A stretch of DNA of 64,000 nucleotides, from positions 1-64,000 of the forward strand of contig CAZLRU010000001.1 of assembly GCA_964562155.1 (NCBI GenBank), given 5' to 3'. The notes under the pieces are model-generated. The model saw nothing but the letters and a program-made list of their open reading frames with translations, was not told the DNA's origin and did no database searches. Positions 49,831 through 57,364 of this stretch are shown in pieces. The stretch comes from JAGOUY01 sp964562155. GTDB taxonomy: Bacteria; Patescibacteriota; Patescibacteriia; 2-12-FULL-60-25. Both the position numbers and the translations under genes were made by a program. Every line of letters begins with the position of its first letter. Position 1 is the stretch's first letter.

Positions 49831-50520
49831 ATGAATAGCTATTCGATTCAAACGTCGGTTTTTGCTCCGGGTCAAGATTTGCGAGCGTTTATTCGGGCGC
49901 ATGTTCCGACTTTGTCTGAGGGTTCTATCTTGTTAGTCGCCTCCAAATTATTCGCGCTTGCACAGGGGAGGGTTGTTCCTCAGGAGGGGGTAAACAAGGA
50001 TGCGCTTATCGCACAGGAATCCACTCGTGTTTTTCCTATTGTGCCCGGTCTTGCTCTGACTTACAAAGATGGTCACTGGTGTCCGAATGCGGGTATTGAT
50101 GCCTCGAATGCCTTTGGTCAGTATGTTTTGTGGCCGCTTCATCCCATGGAAGAAGCGCAGGCGCTGTGTGAATGGATGCGTTCCACGTATGGAGTTCAGC
50201 GCTGTGGAATCGTGATGACGGATAGCCGCGTCTTTCCTGCTCGGCATGGAGTCACGGCGTTTGCGCTCGGATATGCCGGTTTTTTGGGGCTTAAGGATTA
50301 TCGGGGCAAGGCTGACTTAGCCGGTCGGCCTATGGAGTATACGGTTGTGAATGTGGCTGATTGTTTGGCTACGACGGGGGCGTTTCTTATGGGGGAGGGG
50401 AGTGAATCTCAGCCATTAGCTATTATTGAAGGGGCGCCTGTTGAGTTTGTCGCAGGGTCTTTGCATGAGGAATTGTGTATGGATCCGAAGAAGGATTTGT
50501 TTCGTGCCTTATGGTCTTAA
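49831..50520 (+). CDS. CofE-like F420-0:gamma-glutamyl ligase family protein
   Basis: A 229-aa protein of the CofE family. Diagnostic pieces: GSILLVASKLFALAQGRVV, the GTP/Mg site around CPNAGIDASNAFGQYVLWPL, GIVMTDSRVFPARHGVTAF and GLKDYRGKADLAGRPMEYTV followed by NVADCLA. CofE adds glutamate to F420-0, but F420 biosynthesis genes are not visible here and F420 is not expected in CPR. The protein may glutamylate another acid-bearing cofactor or peptide. The upstream RimK-family ligase catalyses related chemistry, which strengthens that idea. Confidence 0.85.
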   Translation: MNSYSIQTSVFAPGQDLRAFIRAHVPTLSEGSILLVASKLFALAQGRVVPQEGVNKDALIAQESTRVFPIVPGLALTYKDGHWCPNAGIDASNAFGQYVLWPLHPMEEAQALCEWMRSTYGVQRCGIVMTDSRVFPARHGVTAFALGYAGFLGLKDYRGKADLAGRPMEYTVVNVADCLATTGAFLMGEGSESQPLAIIEGAPVEFVAGSLHEELCMDPKKDLFRALWS

Positions 50521-50532
50521 GGCTTGGGGGAG

Positions 50533-50561
50533 TTGTCTGAGTTTGTGTCCCGTGATAAAAA
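50533..50561 (+). promoter_or_regulatory. Promoter of tRNA-Leu
   Basis: TTGTCT, a 17-nt spacer, TAAAAA, 14 nt before the tRNA. Confidence 0.45.
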
Positions 50562-50574
50562 GACGCTGCCTCCT

Positions 50575-50659
50575 GCCCGGGTGGCGGAATTGGTAGACGC
50601 ACCTGACTTAAGATCAGGCACCGAAAGGTATAAGGGTTCGAGTCCCTTCCTGGGCACCA
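50575..50659 (+). tRNA. tRNA-Leu (UAA)
   Basis: Type II tRNA with a variable arm (ACC-GAAA-GGT). Acceptor GCCCGGG/CCTGGGC, anticodon loop CTTAAGA (anticodon TAA), T-loop TTCGAGT, and an encoded CCA at 50657-50659. Reads UUA, and UUG by wobble. Confidence 0.96.
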
Positions 50660-50663
50660 TGTC

Positions 50664-50692
50664 AAAACAGCGCTATAAATGCGTTGTTTTTA
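50664..50692 (+). terminator. Terminator of tRNA-Leu
   Basis: AAAACAGCGC pairs with GCGTTGTTTT around TATAAAT, followed by T's. Confidence 0.75.
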
Positions 50693-50731
50693 GTTATTGC
50701 CGTTCACGTGGCGCGGCCATGTATCTTTTGA

Positions 50732-50760
50732 TTGACATCCGCCTTGTATCGTTGCATTCT
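50732..50760 (+). promoter_or_regulatory. Promoter of the structured RNA
   Basis: TTGACA (50732-50737), a 17-nt spacer, CATTCT (50755-50760). Confidence 0.55.
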
Positions 50761-50766
50761 AGGAGC

Positions 50767-51011
50767 AAGGTCGGTGTGAGGATTCGGGCTAAATTTGGTT
50801 CTTCGGGGTTGGGACTTTAGGTGACCGTGGTTGCCTAGCGATGACCCCAGCGGCGTTAGGCCTTTATGGCCTTATCACCTTCGTACAAACGATTGAATGG
50901 GTAGAAATCATTTCATCATCCGATGGTGGATTGAGTTCTACTCGTTCGATGCGCTGTGCGGCCGGCGTGGCTCACTTGTGAGCGGAACCGAATACCTCAC
51001 GCCGGCCTTTT
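50767..51011 (+). ncRNA. Unassigned structured RNA, about 245 nt
   Basis: A non-coding unit bounded by a TTGACA-17-CATTCT promoter and a GC-rich terminator. Helices: AGGTGA (50819-50824) with TCACCT (50875-50880), enclosing GCCTAGCG (50833-50840) with CGTTAGGC (50854-50861) and an overlapping alternative GGCC/GGCC. A 15-bp helix pairs 50892-50906 with 50936-50950 (three G-U pairs) and is topped by an 8-bp hairpin, 50912-50919 with 50923-50930. The terminator stem is 50960-50969 with 50998-51007, containing GCTCAC/GTGAGC. RNase P, tmRNA and SRP core motifs are absent. It is either a new small RNA or a leader of mscL; mscL has its own promoter, which favours the former. Confidence 0.65.
50960..51011 (+). 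terminator. Terminator of the structured RNA
   Basis: Perfect 10-bp GGCCGGCGTG/CACGCCGGCC stem followed by TTTTCTGTTT, with a perfect inner 6-bp hairpin. Confidence 0.8.
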
Positions 51012-51015
51012 CTGT

Positions 51016-51044
51016 TTGCAAAAACCTTTTGTTTTTGTTACGTT
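51016..51044 (+). promoter_or_regulatory. Promoter of mscL (leaderless)
   Basis: TTGCAA, a 17-nt spacer, TACGTT, ending 7 nt before the ATG at 51052. Confidence 0.5.
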
Positions 51045-51051
51045 TCTCCGC

Positions 51052-51474
51052 ATGAAATCCAAATTCTTCCAAGAATTCAAAGAATTCGCTTTTAAAGGCA
51101 ATGTCATCGATTTAGCCGTTGGTGTCATTATTGGAGCTGCCTTTGGAAAGATTGTGTCATCTCTTGTGAATGACATTATCATGCCGCCTTTTGGATTCTT
51201 GTTGAAAGGGATTGATTTTAAGAGTTTTGTTTGGGTGTTGCAGCGCGGTTCTGATGGGATGCCGCTCGCAACTGTTAGCTATGGCAATTTTCTTCAGAAC
51301 TTATTTGAGTTTTTGATTGTTGGTTTTTCTACCTTCCTTTTGATTCGAGGGATCCAGCGGATTGAGAAACGTTTTCGTCAGGAGGAGAAGGCTAAGGAAG
51401 CGCCACCGGTTCTCGTGTCAGAAGAGGTTGTTTTATTACGGGAAATTCGCGACGCCCTCAAATCGAGTGGCTAG
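51052..51474 (+). CDS. mscL: Large-conductance mechanosensitive channel MscL
   Basis: A 140-aa MscL that opens under membrane tension to release solutes. The N-terminal amphipathic helix (FFQEFKEFAFKGNVIDLAVG) and TM1 (VGVIIGAAFGKIVSSLVND) carry the gate; TM2 is about residues 80-103 (LQNLFEFLIVGFSTFLLIRG). A charged C-terminal helix follows. The ATG at 51052 is set by homology and by the -10 box 7 nt upstream; the open frame back to 50956 overlaps the RNA terminator and is not used. Confidence 0.97.
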   Translation: MKSKFFQEFKEFAFKGNVIDLAVGVIIGAAFGKIVSSLVNDIIMPPFGFLLKGIDFKSFVWVLQRGSDGMPLATVSYGNFLQNLFEFLIVGFSTFLLIRGIQRIEKRFRQEEKAKEAPPVLVSEEVVLLREIRDALKSSG

Positions 51475-51483
51475 GGGGTAGAC

Positions 51484-51512
51484 TTGCTTGTCTTAAGGCT
51501 TTTTGATAGAGT
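51484..51512 (+). promoter_or_regulatory. Promoter of tRNA-Phe
   Basis: TTGCTT, a 17-nt spacer, TAGAGT, 21 nt before the tRNA. Confidence 0.45.
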
Positions 51513-51532
51513 CACGACGTTCCAACTCCCTT

Positions 51533-51607
51533 GCCGAGGTAGCTCAGTGGTAGAGCGAAGGACTGAAAATCCTTGCGTCGCCAGTTCAATCCTGGCCCTC
51601 GGCACCA
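51533..51607 (+). tRNA. tRNA-Phe (GAA)
   Basis: Acceptor GCCGAGG/CCTCGGC, D-arm GCTC/GAGC, anticodon loop CTGAAAA (anticodon GAA), T-arm GCCAG/CTGGC, and an encoded CCA at the end. Confidence 0.97.
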
Positions 51608-51615
51608 TGCAAAAG

Positions 51616-51635
51616 ACCCTCTCAAAGGGTTTTTT
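51616..51635 (+). terminator. Terminator of tRNA-Phe
   Basis: ACCCT, loop CTCAA, AGGGT, then T5. Confidence 0.8.
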
Positions 51636-51682
51636 GCTTTTTGTGTGCAAACTTTTCCTTCTTTGTGCGTATAATAGAATGC

Positions 51683-52246
51683 ATGCCTGGAAGTGGTGGA
51701 CAGGAAGCGTTGTCGGATGCGGAGTTGGTGCGCGAGGCGCAACGATCGCCGGCGGCGTTTAAGATCTTGGTTGACCGTTATTCTGGGCGGTTGTATGCGT
51801 TTTTGCGTCGTTCGTATTTTTTTGAACATGAGGATTTGCAGGATTTGATGCAGGAGGCCTTTTTGCGCATCTATCGTAATTTGAATGGATTTAACCCGTC
51901 GTTTGCGTTTTCGACCTGGGCGTATCAAATTGCTCGTAATACAGCGATTGATGCCTTGCGTAAGAAGCAATCGCGTCCGCAAACGTTTGCATTGGAGCCG
52001 GAGGAGTGGGAGCGGTTGCGATCATCTGATGAAGCTTTGACGGATCATGTTCAGCTTGAGCAGATGAGGAAGGCGATTGCAGAGCTTCCGCTTCCGTACC
52101 GCGAAGTGTTTACTCTGTTTTATTTGGAAGAGAAGACTTACGAAGAGATGATGGATATTTTGAAAAAACCCAAAGGCACGATCGCTTCGCTGCTTAGCCG
52201 CGCTAAGAAACTTTTGCAGGAACAACTCTCACACACCTCTCTATGA
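51683..52246 (+). CDS. ECF-type RNA polymerase sigma factor
   Basis: A 187-aa sigma70-family factor: region 2 (FKILVDRYSGRLYAFLRRSY, EDLQDLMQEAFLRIYRNLNG, FSTWAYQIARNTAIDALRKK) and region 4 (AIAELPLPYREVFTLFYLEE, KTYEEMMDILKKPKGTIASL). The start at 51683 has a TATAAT box ending 7 nt upstream. It overlaps the next gene by 4 nt (ATGA), and a periplasmic protein gene follows, forming a likely envelope-stress unit. It is the second sigma/partner pair in the window. Confidence 0.92.
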   Translation: MPGSGGQEALSDAELVREAQRSPAAFKILVDRYSGRLYAFLRRSYFFEHEDLQDLMQEAFLRIYRNLNGFNPSFAFSTWAYQIARNTAIDALRKKQSRPQTFALEPEEWERLRSSDEALTDHVQLEQMRKAIAELPLPYREVFTLFYLEEKTYEEMMDILKKPKGTIASLLSRAKKLLQEQLSHTSL

Positions 52247-52965
52247 ACGACTTTTCTGACCAATTGCTCAAAAAAATTGAGCAAGAACATATCCGTCCGG
52301 TGCCGCGTTGGGTGGTTGAGACACGACGTGTTTTGGTGTGGGTGAGTGTGGTGCTTGGGTTGTTGTGCGGTGGTCTTTTGCTTTCGCTGCTGTTTCTAGC
52401 TGCGTTGCAGGTTGATTTAGAATTTTTACGGGTCTCATCGTTGGGCTCCGCGCTTCGACTTCTTCTCGAATATGTTCCTCTTGTTTGGGTTGGACTGTTT
52501 ATTTTGTTCTGTGTGATCGAGGTTATTCTCCTCCGAGGAAGAACAAGATTGTATCGCTATCCGATATCGGTCATGGTTGGGCTGGTGTTGTTGGGTGTAT
52601 CGGTATTTGGTCTAGGATTTTATGTTTCGCGGATTCCTGCTCGCGTTCAATCTTCGATGGAACGACGGCTCCCCCCACCGCTTCGAGCGCGCTTTGTGCC
52701 AGGCAGACCGTTGCCTCGGCCGGAGGAGGGAGTTTTGTTTGGGGAGGTTGTTGAAGTATCGACGAGCACATTTCAGCTTCTAGGTCCTCACCAGGATCGC
52801 TGGACGGTGAGACGCGCGCCGGGGTCATTGTTTCCGTTCCCTTCTTCTGGTCGAAGAATCTTATTAGAGGGAAGGATTAGCTCTTTTATGGAGTTTGAGG
52901 CTCACCACGCAAGACCTTATAAGGGTCCGCCTGGGGGGCCAGGACGACCTCCTGCAAACAATTAA
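52243..52965 (+). CDS. Three-helix membrane protein, putative anti-sigma or sensor
   Basis: A 240-aa protein with a short cytoplasmic N-terminus (DFSDQLLKKIEQEHIRPVPR), three membrane helices (LVWVSVVLGLLCGGLLLSLL, VPLVWVGLFILFCVIEVILL, ISVMVGLVLLGVSVFGLGFY) and an external C-terminal domain of about 90 residues with Pro/Arg-rich segments. No standard anti-sigma (zinc or RsiW-like) motif is visible. Translational overlap with the sigma gene suggests it controls that factor; this is inference. Confidence 0.65.
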   Translation: MNDFSDQLLKKIEQEHIRPVPRWVVETRRVLVWVSVVLGLLCGGLLLSLLFLAALQVDLEFLRVSSLGSALRLLLEYVPLVWVGLFILFCVIEVILLRGRTRLYRYPISVMVGLVLLGVSVFGLGFYVSRIPARVQSSMERRLPPPLRARFVPGRPLPRPEEGVLFGEVVEVSTSTFQLLGPHQDRWTVRRAPGSLFPFPSSGRRILLEGRISSFMEFEAHHARPYKGPPGGPGRPPANN

Positions 52966-53021
52966 CCTCGCTTGCGTATACATTGGTGGAGCTCCTCATC
53001 CACTTAACTTTTTTCTTCATC

Positions 53022-53669
53022 ATGTATATGAATCTTTCCAAACGTTTCTTTGTTGGTCTTGCTAGTCTTGGGCTCGCGGCTTCTGTGGCTGTTCCTGTGT
53101 TTGCGGCTACGCCAAGTGCGGGGACGAATTTTCAGGATCCACAACAGACCCTCATGCAAGCGCTTATCAAGCGATTTAATTTAAATGAAACCGACCTCAC
53201 GACGTTTTTCAATGAACAGCGGACTCAGCACGATGTCCAAGCAACGGCTCGCGTAACGGAACGGCTGACAGCGCAGGTTACGGCTGGGAAGTTGACGGAA
53301 GCACAGAAGACGGCGATTATGGCTAAAATAGCTGAAGCAAAAGCCAAGCATGAAGAGGCGCGTAAACTTACGCCAGAAGAATGTCGTAAGATGATGGACG
53401 CCTATCGTACGGAGCTTGAAGCGTGGGTAAAGGCGCAGGGTTTGGATCGATCGCATGTTCCTCTTATTATGGGGAATTCTGGTGGACCTCGTGGTGGCCA
53501 TGGCATGATGGGTGGTCCGGGCGGCATGATGAAGGGTCAAAACCAAAATGGTACGAATGGTCAGATAGGGGTTGGTCGTAGAGGGGGTCGTGGCATGTTT
53601 GGTGGTCCAATGATGAATGGACAGAACGCGCAGGGCCAGCAGGGGATGGGGCAAAGCGGACAATTTTAG
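53022..53669 (+). CDS. Exported helical protein with Gly/Met-rich tail
   Basis: A 215-aa exported protein. A signal peptide spans about residues 1-27 (cleavage near VFAATPS). The middle is alpha-helical and charged (DPQQTLMQALIKRFNLNETD, KLTEAQKTAIMAKIAEAKAK, LTPEECRKMMDAYRTELEAW), reminiscent of Spy/CpxP-like or DUF2680 periplasmic proteins. The tail is Gly/Met/Asn/Gln-rich low complexity and may bind metal. It follows the sigma and membrane genes and may be the sensor or effector of that unit. Start at ATG 53022 or 53028. A strong terminator follows. Confidence 0.65.
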   Translation: MYMNLSKRFFVGLASLGLAASVAVPVFAATPSAGTNFQDPQQTLMQALIKRFNLNETDLTTFFNEQRTQHDVQATARVTERLTAQVTAGKLTEAQKTAIMAKIAEAKAKHEEARKLTPEECRKMMDAYRTELEAWVKAQGLDRSHVPLIMGNSGGPRGGHGMMGGPGGMMKGQNQNGTNGQIGVGRRGGRGMFGGPMMNGQNAQGQQGMGQSGQF

Positions 53670-53682
53670 ATCGTTGCAAACT

Positions 53683-53711
53683 CAAAACTCCCCTCGGGGA
53701 GTTTTGGTTTT
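53683..53711 (+). terminator. Rho-independent terminator of the sigma unit
   Basis: CAAAACTCCC, loop CTCG, GGGAGTTTTG, then T's. Confidence 0.85.
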
Positions 53712-53745
53712 CCTGTTTTCTGTGTTTCTGTTATTTTTTCTTCAT

Positions 53746-54387
53746 ATGACCGATCTGAAAAATGTTGAGGTTGAATTACGGGCTGAGTTGGATGAGCAGG
53801 GACACACTCGGTTGCAGAAGTATTGTGAAGCTCATGGAACGCTCTTGCGCCGAGAGAATCGCTTTTTTGTGGATTATTCCCCTTTTCTTGGAGGTACGTT
53901 TGAAGATCGCCGGGTCGATGTTCGTGCCAGAGTTACGAATGGTCAGGTGCAAATTGTGGTTAAGCACGGGGAGTTTGGTGGGGCGGCACGTGTCGAGGGG
54001 ATTATGGAGGTGAGGGGATCGATCGGGTCTGCGCTTCAGGTTATGGCGATGTTGGGATATAAAAAAGGCATCGCTTGCGATCGAGGGATTGCGCGTTACA
54101 TGCTTGATAATGGAATGGAGATTGCTGTTCAAGATGTCCGTGTGTATGGAAAAAAAGACGTCTTGTTTGGACGTTTTTGCGAGGCGGAACTTATGGCGGA
54201 TCCAATGAGTGTACGGCAAGCTGAGGAACGGCTTCGTGGGTTCTTTCAGGAATTAGGGTTAGTCGTTTTTGAAAAGGCGGAGTGGTATGGGTATGTGCGT
54301 AGGATGAATGAAGAGGCGAATGGTGTGTTTGATTTGGATAAGAATGATATTTCTTTGGTTGAGGGGTTGGGACAGGTGCCTATCTGA
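53746..54387 (+). CDS. CYTH-like domain protein
   Basis: A 213-aa protein resembling the CYTH/triphosphate tunnel fold: it starts with the ExExK-like strand (NVEVELRAELDEQGHTRLQK), then RRENRFFVDYSP, RVDVRARVTNGQVQIVVKHG and EIAVQDVRVYGKK, alternating strands with basic and acidic residues inward. The family hydrolyses or transfers triphosphates (thiamine-PPP, polyphosphate) or makes cAMP. The canonical ExExK is not fully kept, so activity is unclear. Single gene between two strong terminators. Confidence 0.65.
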   Translation: MTDLKNVEVELRAELDEQGHTRLQKYCEAHGTLLRRENRFFVDYSPFLGGTFEDRRVDVRARVTNGQVQIVVKHGEFGGAARVEGIMEVRGSIGSALQVMAMLGYKKGIACDRGIARYMLDNGMEIAVQDVRVYGKKDVLFGRFCEAELMADPMSVRQAEERLRGFFQELGLVVFEKAEWYGYVRRMNEEANGVFDLDKNDISLVEGLGQVPI

Positions 54388-54395
54388 TGTTTTGC

Positions 54396-54433
54396 CAACA
54401 ATAAAACGCCCTTATTAGGGCGTTTTATTGTTG
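54396..54433. terminator. Bidirectional terminator
   Basis: A 17-bp near-perfect stem (54396-54412 with 54417-54433, loop TATT) that serves both the CYTH-like gene and the minus-strand tRNA-Gly. Confidence 0.85.
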
Positions 54434-54506
54434 GAGCGGGTGAGGGGAATCGAACCCCTGTCAACAGGTTGGAAACCTGTGGTAATAGCCATTATACGAC
54501 ACCCGC
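54432..54506 (-). tRNA. tRNA-Gly (UCC)
   Basis: Acceptor GCGGGTG/CACCCGC, anticodon loop TTTCCAA (anticodon TCC), T-loop TTCGATT, and an encoded CCA that lies in the edge of the terminator stem. Reads GGA and GGG. Confidence 0.95.
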
Positions 54507-54552
54507 ACGTAACGAATCGCATCTTAGCGAGTCGCTCGTTTCTAGGCAAGGG

Positions 54553-55806
54553 CTAGGTCAGAATATCCGTTACTTCTAGAATTGCCGTCTTCAGGTACCT
54601 GCCCTCCGGAAAGGCTAATCGTTCGGCGTGGTCGATGGGTTGGGTGATCCAATCGAGGAGGCGGACGTCGCGTCTCGCATGGCCGGCGGCGATGCGGAGC
54701 ATGGTACGGAAGTCTTCGGGTTCCACGCGACCCGAGCAGGAGCTTGTGATGAGGATGCCGCCGGGTTGGAGTTGACGGAGGCAAGCGGCATTTAGTTCAG
54801 CATATGCCTTCATGGCCTGTGGGACGTGTTTTGCATTTTTTGCGAGGGCTGGTGGATCGCACACGATGATGTCGTAGGGTGCTCCTGGGAGCTCGTCTTC
54901 GTTTAACATGTCGAAGACATCTGCTTCCAAGAATAGGTATTTGGATTCATCTTGCGGGTTCAGGTTGTTGAGTTTGAATTGTTCTTCGGCGGTTTCGAGA
55001 GCGCGGTGGGAGACGTCGACGGTGGTGACGAAGCTTGCACCAGCTGTGGCCGCGTGAATGCTAAACGCGCCTGTATATCCAAATAAATTCAGAACACGTT
55101 TATCTTTGGCGAGTTCGTGGACGGTGTGACGGGCTTCACGTTGATCGAGGAAAAAGCCGGTTTTTTGGCCGTGGAGGACGTCAGCCGTGAAGTGTAGACC
55201 GTATTCTTGGAAGTGGGCGTGTCCGGTCCAAAGTGGGTTGCCTTGTTTGTCATTTCCTTTTGGGAACAGGTGATCCATGACAGGTGCGTCTTTGAGTCCT
55301 TCAATCCTACGAACATCGAGGTCAGAGCGCTCGACGATGGCGGTAGGAGTGAACGCTTGCGTGATGCCGGCGATGATTTCACTTCGTAAACGATCCATGC
55401 CGGCGGTGTGTAATTGAAAGACGATGGTTTGATCGTATTTGTCTACAATGAGACCTGGGAGGCCGTCGGCTTCGGCGTGTGCGATGCGATAGCCGTTTGT
55501 GTTGGTAGTGAGGCGGGCACGCTTCCATTCGTCCAGAGTTTTTAGGCGGTTAGCAAAAAACGTGGCGTCGACGAGCGTGTTTGCGTTTTTTGAAAGAAGC
55601 CGAACACGGATAGAGGTGTTGGCGTTCCAGGTCCCGATTCCGAGACTTTTTCCTCGGTTGTCGGTAATTTCTACCAAGTCGCCCATTTCAAGATGGAGTG
55701 GGGTTTCGAAGGGGGTTTGGATCGCTTCGGAAAAAATCCAGGGGTGCCCCGCGCGGACGGGGATGTCTTTGCCGGGTTTGAGCCGGAGGGATGGGTAGGA
55801 GGGCAT
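54553..55806 (-). CDS. RlmI-like class I rRNA methyltransferase
   Basis: A 417-aa SAM-dependent methyltransferase of the RlmI/PUA-linked family, which methylates a cytosine in 23S rRNA. An N-terminal PUA domain (about 1-80: LRLKPGKDIPVRAGHPWIFS, MGDLVEITDNRGKSLGIGTW) is followed by a central RNA-binding domain (GLPGLIVDKYDQTIVFQLHT). The Rossmann MTase has KRVLNLFGYTGAFSIHAATA, FVTTVDVSHRALETAEEQF and DIIVCDPPALAKN. The length matches the family. Substrate position is inferred from homology. Single gene on the minus strand. Confidence 0.88.
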   Translation of the reverse strand: MPSYPSLRLKPGKDIPVRAGHPWIFSEAIQTPFETPLHLEMGDLVEITDNRGKSLGIGTWNANTSIRVRLLSKNANTLVDATFFANRLKTLDEWKRARLTTNTNGYRIAHAEADGLPGLIVDKYDQTIVFQLHTAGMDRLRSEIIAGITQAFTPTAIVERSDLDVRRIEGLKDAPVMDHLFPKGNDKQGNPLWTGHAHFQEYGLHFTADVLHGQKTGFFLDQREARHTVHELAKDKRVLNLFGYTGAFSIHAATAGASFVTTVDVSHRALETAEEQFKLNNLNPQDESKYLFLEADVFDMLNEDELPGAPYDIIVCDPPALAKNAKHVPQAMKAYAELNAACLRQLQPGGILITSSCSGRVEPEDFRTMLRIAAGHARRDVRLLDWITQPIDHAERLAFPEGRYLKTAILEVTDILT

Positions 55807-55888
55807 GGACAGTACGGTATAGGAACCGGATCACTTCTACAATGAGACCCTTGTCAGGGTGTGCAACGGCGTACTAAGGTGAATTCAT

Positions 55889-57106
55889 ATGTTAGACATC
55901 TTATCTAGCTGGTCATATGTGCGAGGAGCGGTGGGGTCGTTGGTGGTTTTTTTGGCTTTACCTAGTGCTATTTTGGCCGCAGATACGTCTTTGACGTTGC
56001 CTGTGGGCCGAGTTGGCATGCCTTATACGGGGACGGTCTTTGCCCAAATCGGGCAGGCTGAGCCCTATATTTGGCAAGTTTCAACAACAACCGTGGATGA
56101 TGTTTTGCCTCCGGGGATCACGGCCTTTTTGTCTGAGAATCGTCATCTTGGGTTTCGTGGGACTCCTACGCAGGCTGGGACATATCAATTTACCGCGGCT
56201 CCTTTTTCTGCTTCGGGCACGGCCATGTATGATGTGCTTGTGACCTGGGAGATTCAGCCCGTAAGTGACGTGCCTTTGATCGTGACGGGTCCTGGTGCGC
56301 GAACAGGTGTTGTTGGCACGCCGTTTAGTCCTGAGCCTATTTTGAGGGTTGTTGGAGGCTCGGCTCCGTATCGTTGGCGGATGGTTCAGGGGGGATTGCC
56401 GGCGGGATTGCGTTTTACGGCTGACGGATCTATTGAAGGGGTTCCAACGGTCGCTGGCCAATACCTCTTTCAGGCTGAATTAAATGATGTGCGCGACATG
56501 CGTTCAACGACTTCCGTGCTTGTCTCTATTGCCGACGCTCCTGCTCATGAGCTCGGACAAACTACTGGAGATATAGCGCGGGTTGTATCGGTGCCGTTTA
56601 TTCCTCCATCTTCTTTGTCTCTCTCGGACCGTCAGTCTGTTTTGAGAGGATTGCAGCTGATTGCTAATACCGTGGTTCAGACGGCTGAGCTTGATCCCCT
56701 TATGCAGCGTCCAACGCGCTATTATCTTGGTACGGATGCGCGTCGTCACCCCTTCCAGAATGATCAGGTTTATCAAAGTTGGTACGATGCGCTGATCTCG
56801 CCACGGGTCTTATCGCGCAGTGAGATGATGTCCATTCCGTTTGGGGACGCAGTGACCTATCGTCCGGGGGAGCGAGTACGATTTGAAACAGACACACAGA
56901 CGTACGTGGTGAGTGAACCGAGATCGCTTCGCACCCTTCCTCAGGATCAATCGGGTTTATCTTGGACCTGGCAACGTGGGGTGGAGGAGTTGGATGGAAC
57001 GGTGCGGGGTGCGTATCGGACCATGTCTGAGCCGGTTACGTCTGCGAATTACGACCCAGCGGTGACACGAACCCAGTATTCCGTTCCAAATAGTGTCCTA
57101 AGGTAA
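55889..57106 (+). CDS. Exported protein with putative Ig (He_PIG) domains
   Basis: A 405-aa exported protein with a signal peptide (about residues 1-31, cleavage near AILAADT). Two Ig-like He_PIG domains follow: LPVGRVGMPYTGTVFAQIG with LPPGITAFLSENRHLGFRG, and VGTPFSPEPILRVVGGSAPY with LPAGLRFTADGSIEGVPTVA. The C-terminal 190 residues are unlike known domains (LSLSDRQSVLRGLQLIANTV). Probably a surface or adhesive protein. Two terminators follow. The start at 55889 lacks a strong ribosome site. Confidence 0.75.
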   Translation: MLDILSSWSYVRGAVGSLVVFLALPSAILAADTSLTLPVGRVGMPYTGTVFAQIGQAEPYIWQVSTTTVDDVLPPGITAFLSENRHLGFRGTPTQAGTYQFTAAPFSASGTAMYDVLVTWEIQPVSDVPLIVTGPGARTGVVGTPFSPEPILRVVGGSAPYRWRMVQGGLPAGLRFTADGSIEGVPTVAGQYLFQAELNDVRDMRSTTSVLVSIADAPAHELGQTTGDIARVVSVPFIPPSSLSLSDRQSVLRGLQLIANTVVQTAELDPLMQRPTRYYLGTDARRHPFQNDQVYQSWYDALISPRVLSRSEMMSIPFGDAVTYRPGERVRFETDTQTYVVSEPRSLRTLPQDQSGLSWTWQRGVEELDGTVRGAYRTMSEPVTSANYDPAVTRTQYSVPNSVLR

Positions 57107-57118
57107 TGAGGGACAAAC

Positions 57119-57148
57119 AAAAAAACCGCCTATATCAGGTGGTTTTTT
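57119..57148 (+). terminator. Terminator after the Ig-like gene
   Basis: AAAAACCGCCT, loop ATATC, AGGTGGTTTTTT. Confidence 0.8.
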
Positions 57149-57160
57149 GATCAACAAATC

Positions 57161-57189
57161 AAAAAACACCGTTTTTACGGTGTTTTTTT
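57161..57189. terminator. Second, bidirectional terminator
   Basis: AAAAAACACCGT, loop TTTT, ACGGTGTTTTTTT. It can also end the minus-strand tRNA-Pro transcript. Confidence 0.75.
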
Positions 57190-57216
57190 GTGGTTGAGTC
57201 TATATATCCTTCAGAG

Positions 57217-57290
57217 TCGGGGCGACAGGACTTGAACCTGCGGCCTCCTGGTCCCAAACCAGGCGCTCTAGCCAACTGAGCTACACCCCG
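57217..57290 (-). tRNA. tRNA-Pro (UGG)
   Basis: Acceptor CGGGGTG/CGCCCCG, anticodon loop TTTGGGA (anticodon TGG), T-loop TTCAAGT. Unlike the other three tRNAs here, CCA is not encoded (CTC follows the discriminator), so a CCA-adding enzyme is required. Confidence 0.96.
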
Positions 57291-57364
57291 ACTCTACAGG
57301 CTATATTTCTTGGGTGTCGGTATCCTAGCGGAAAACGTATAAAAAGCCAAGAGGGCGAATAAAG

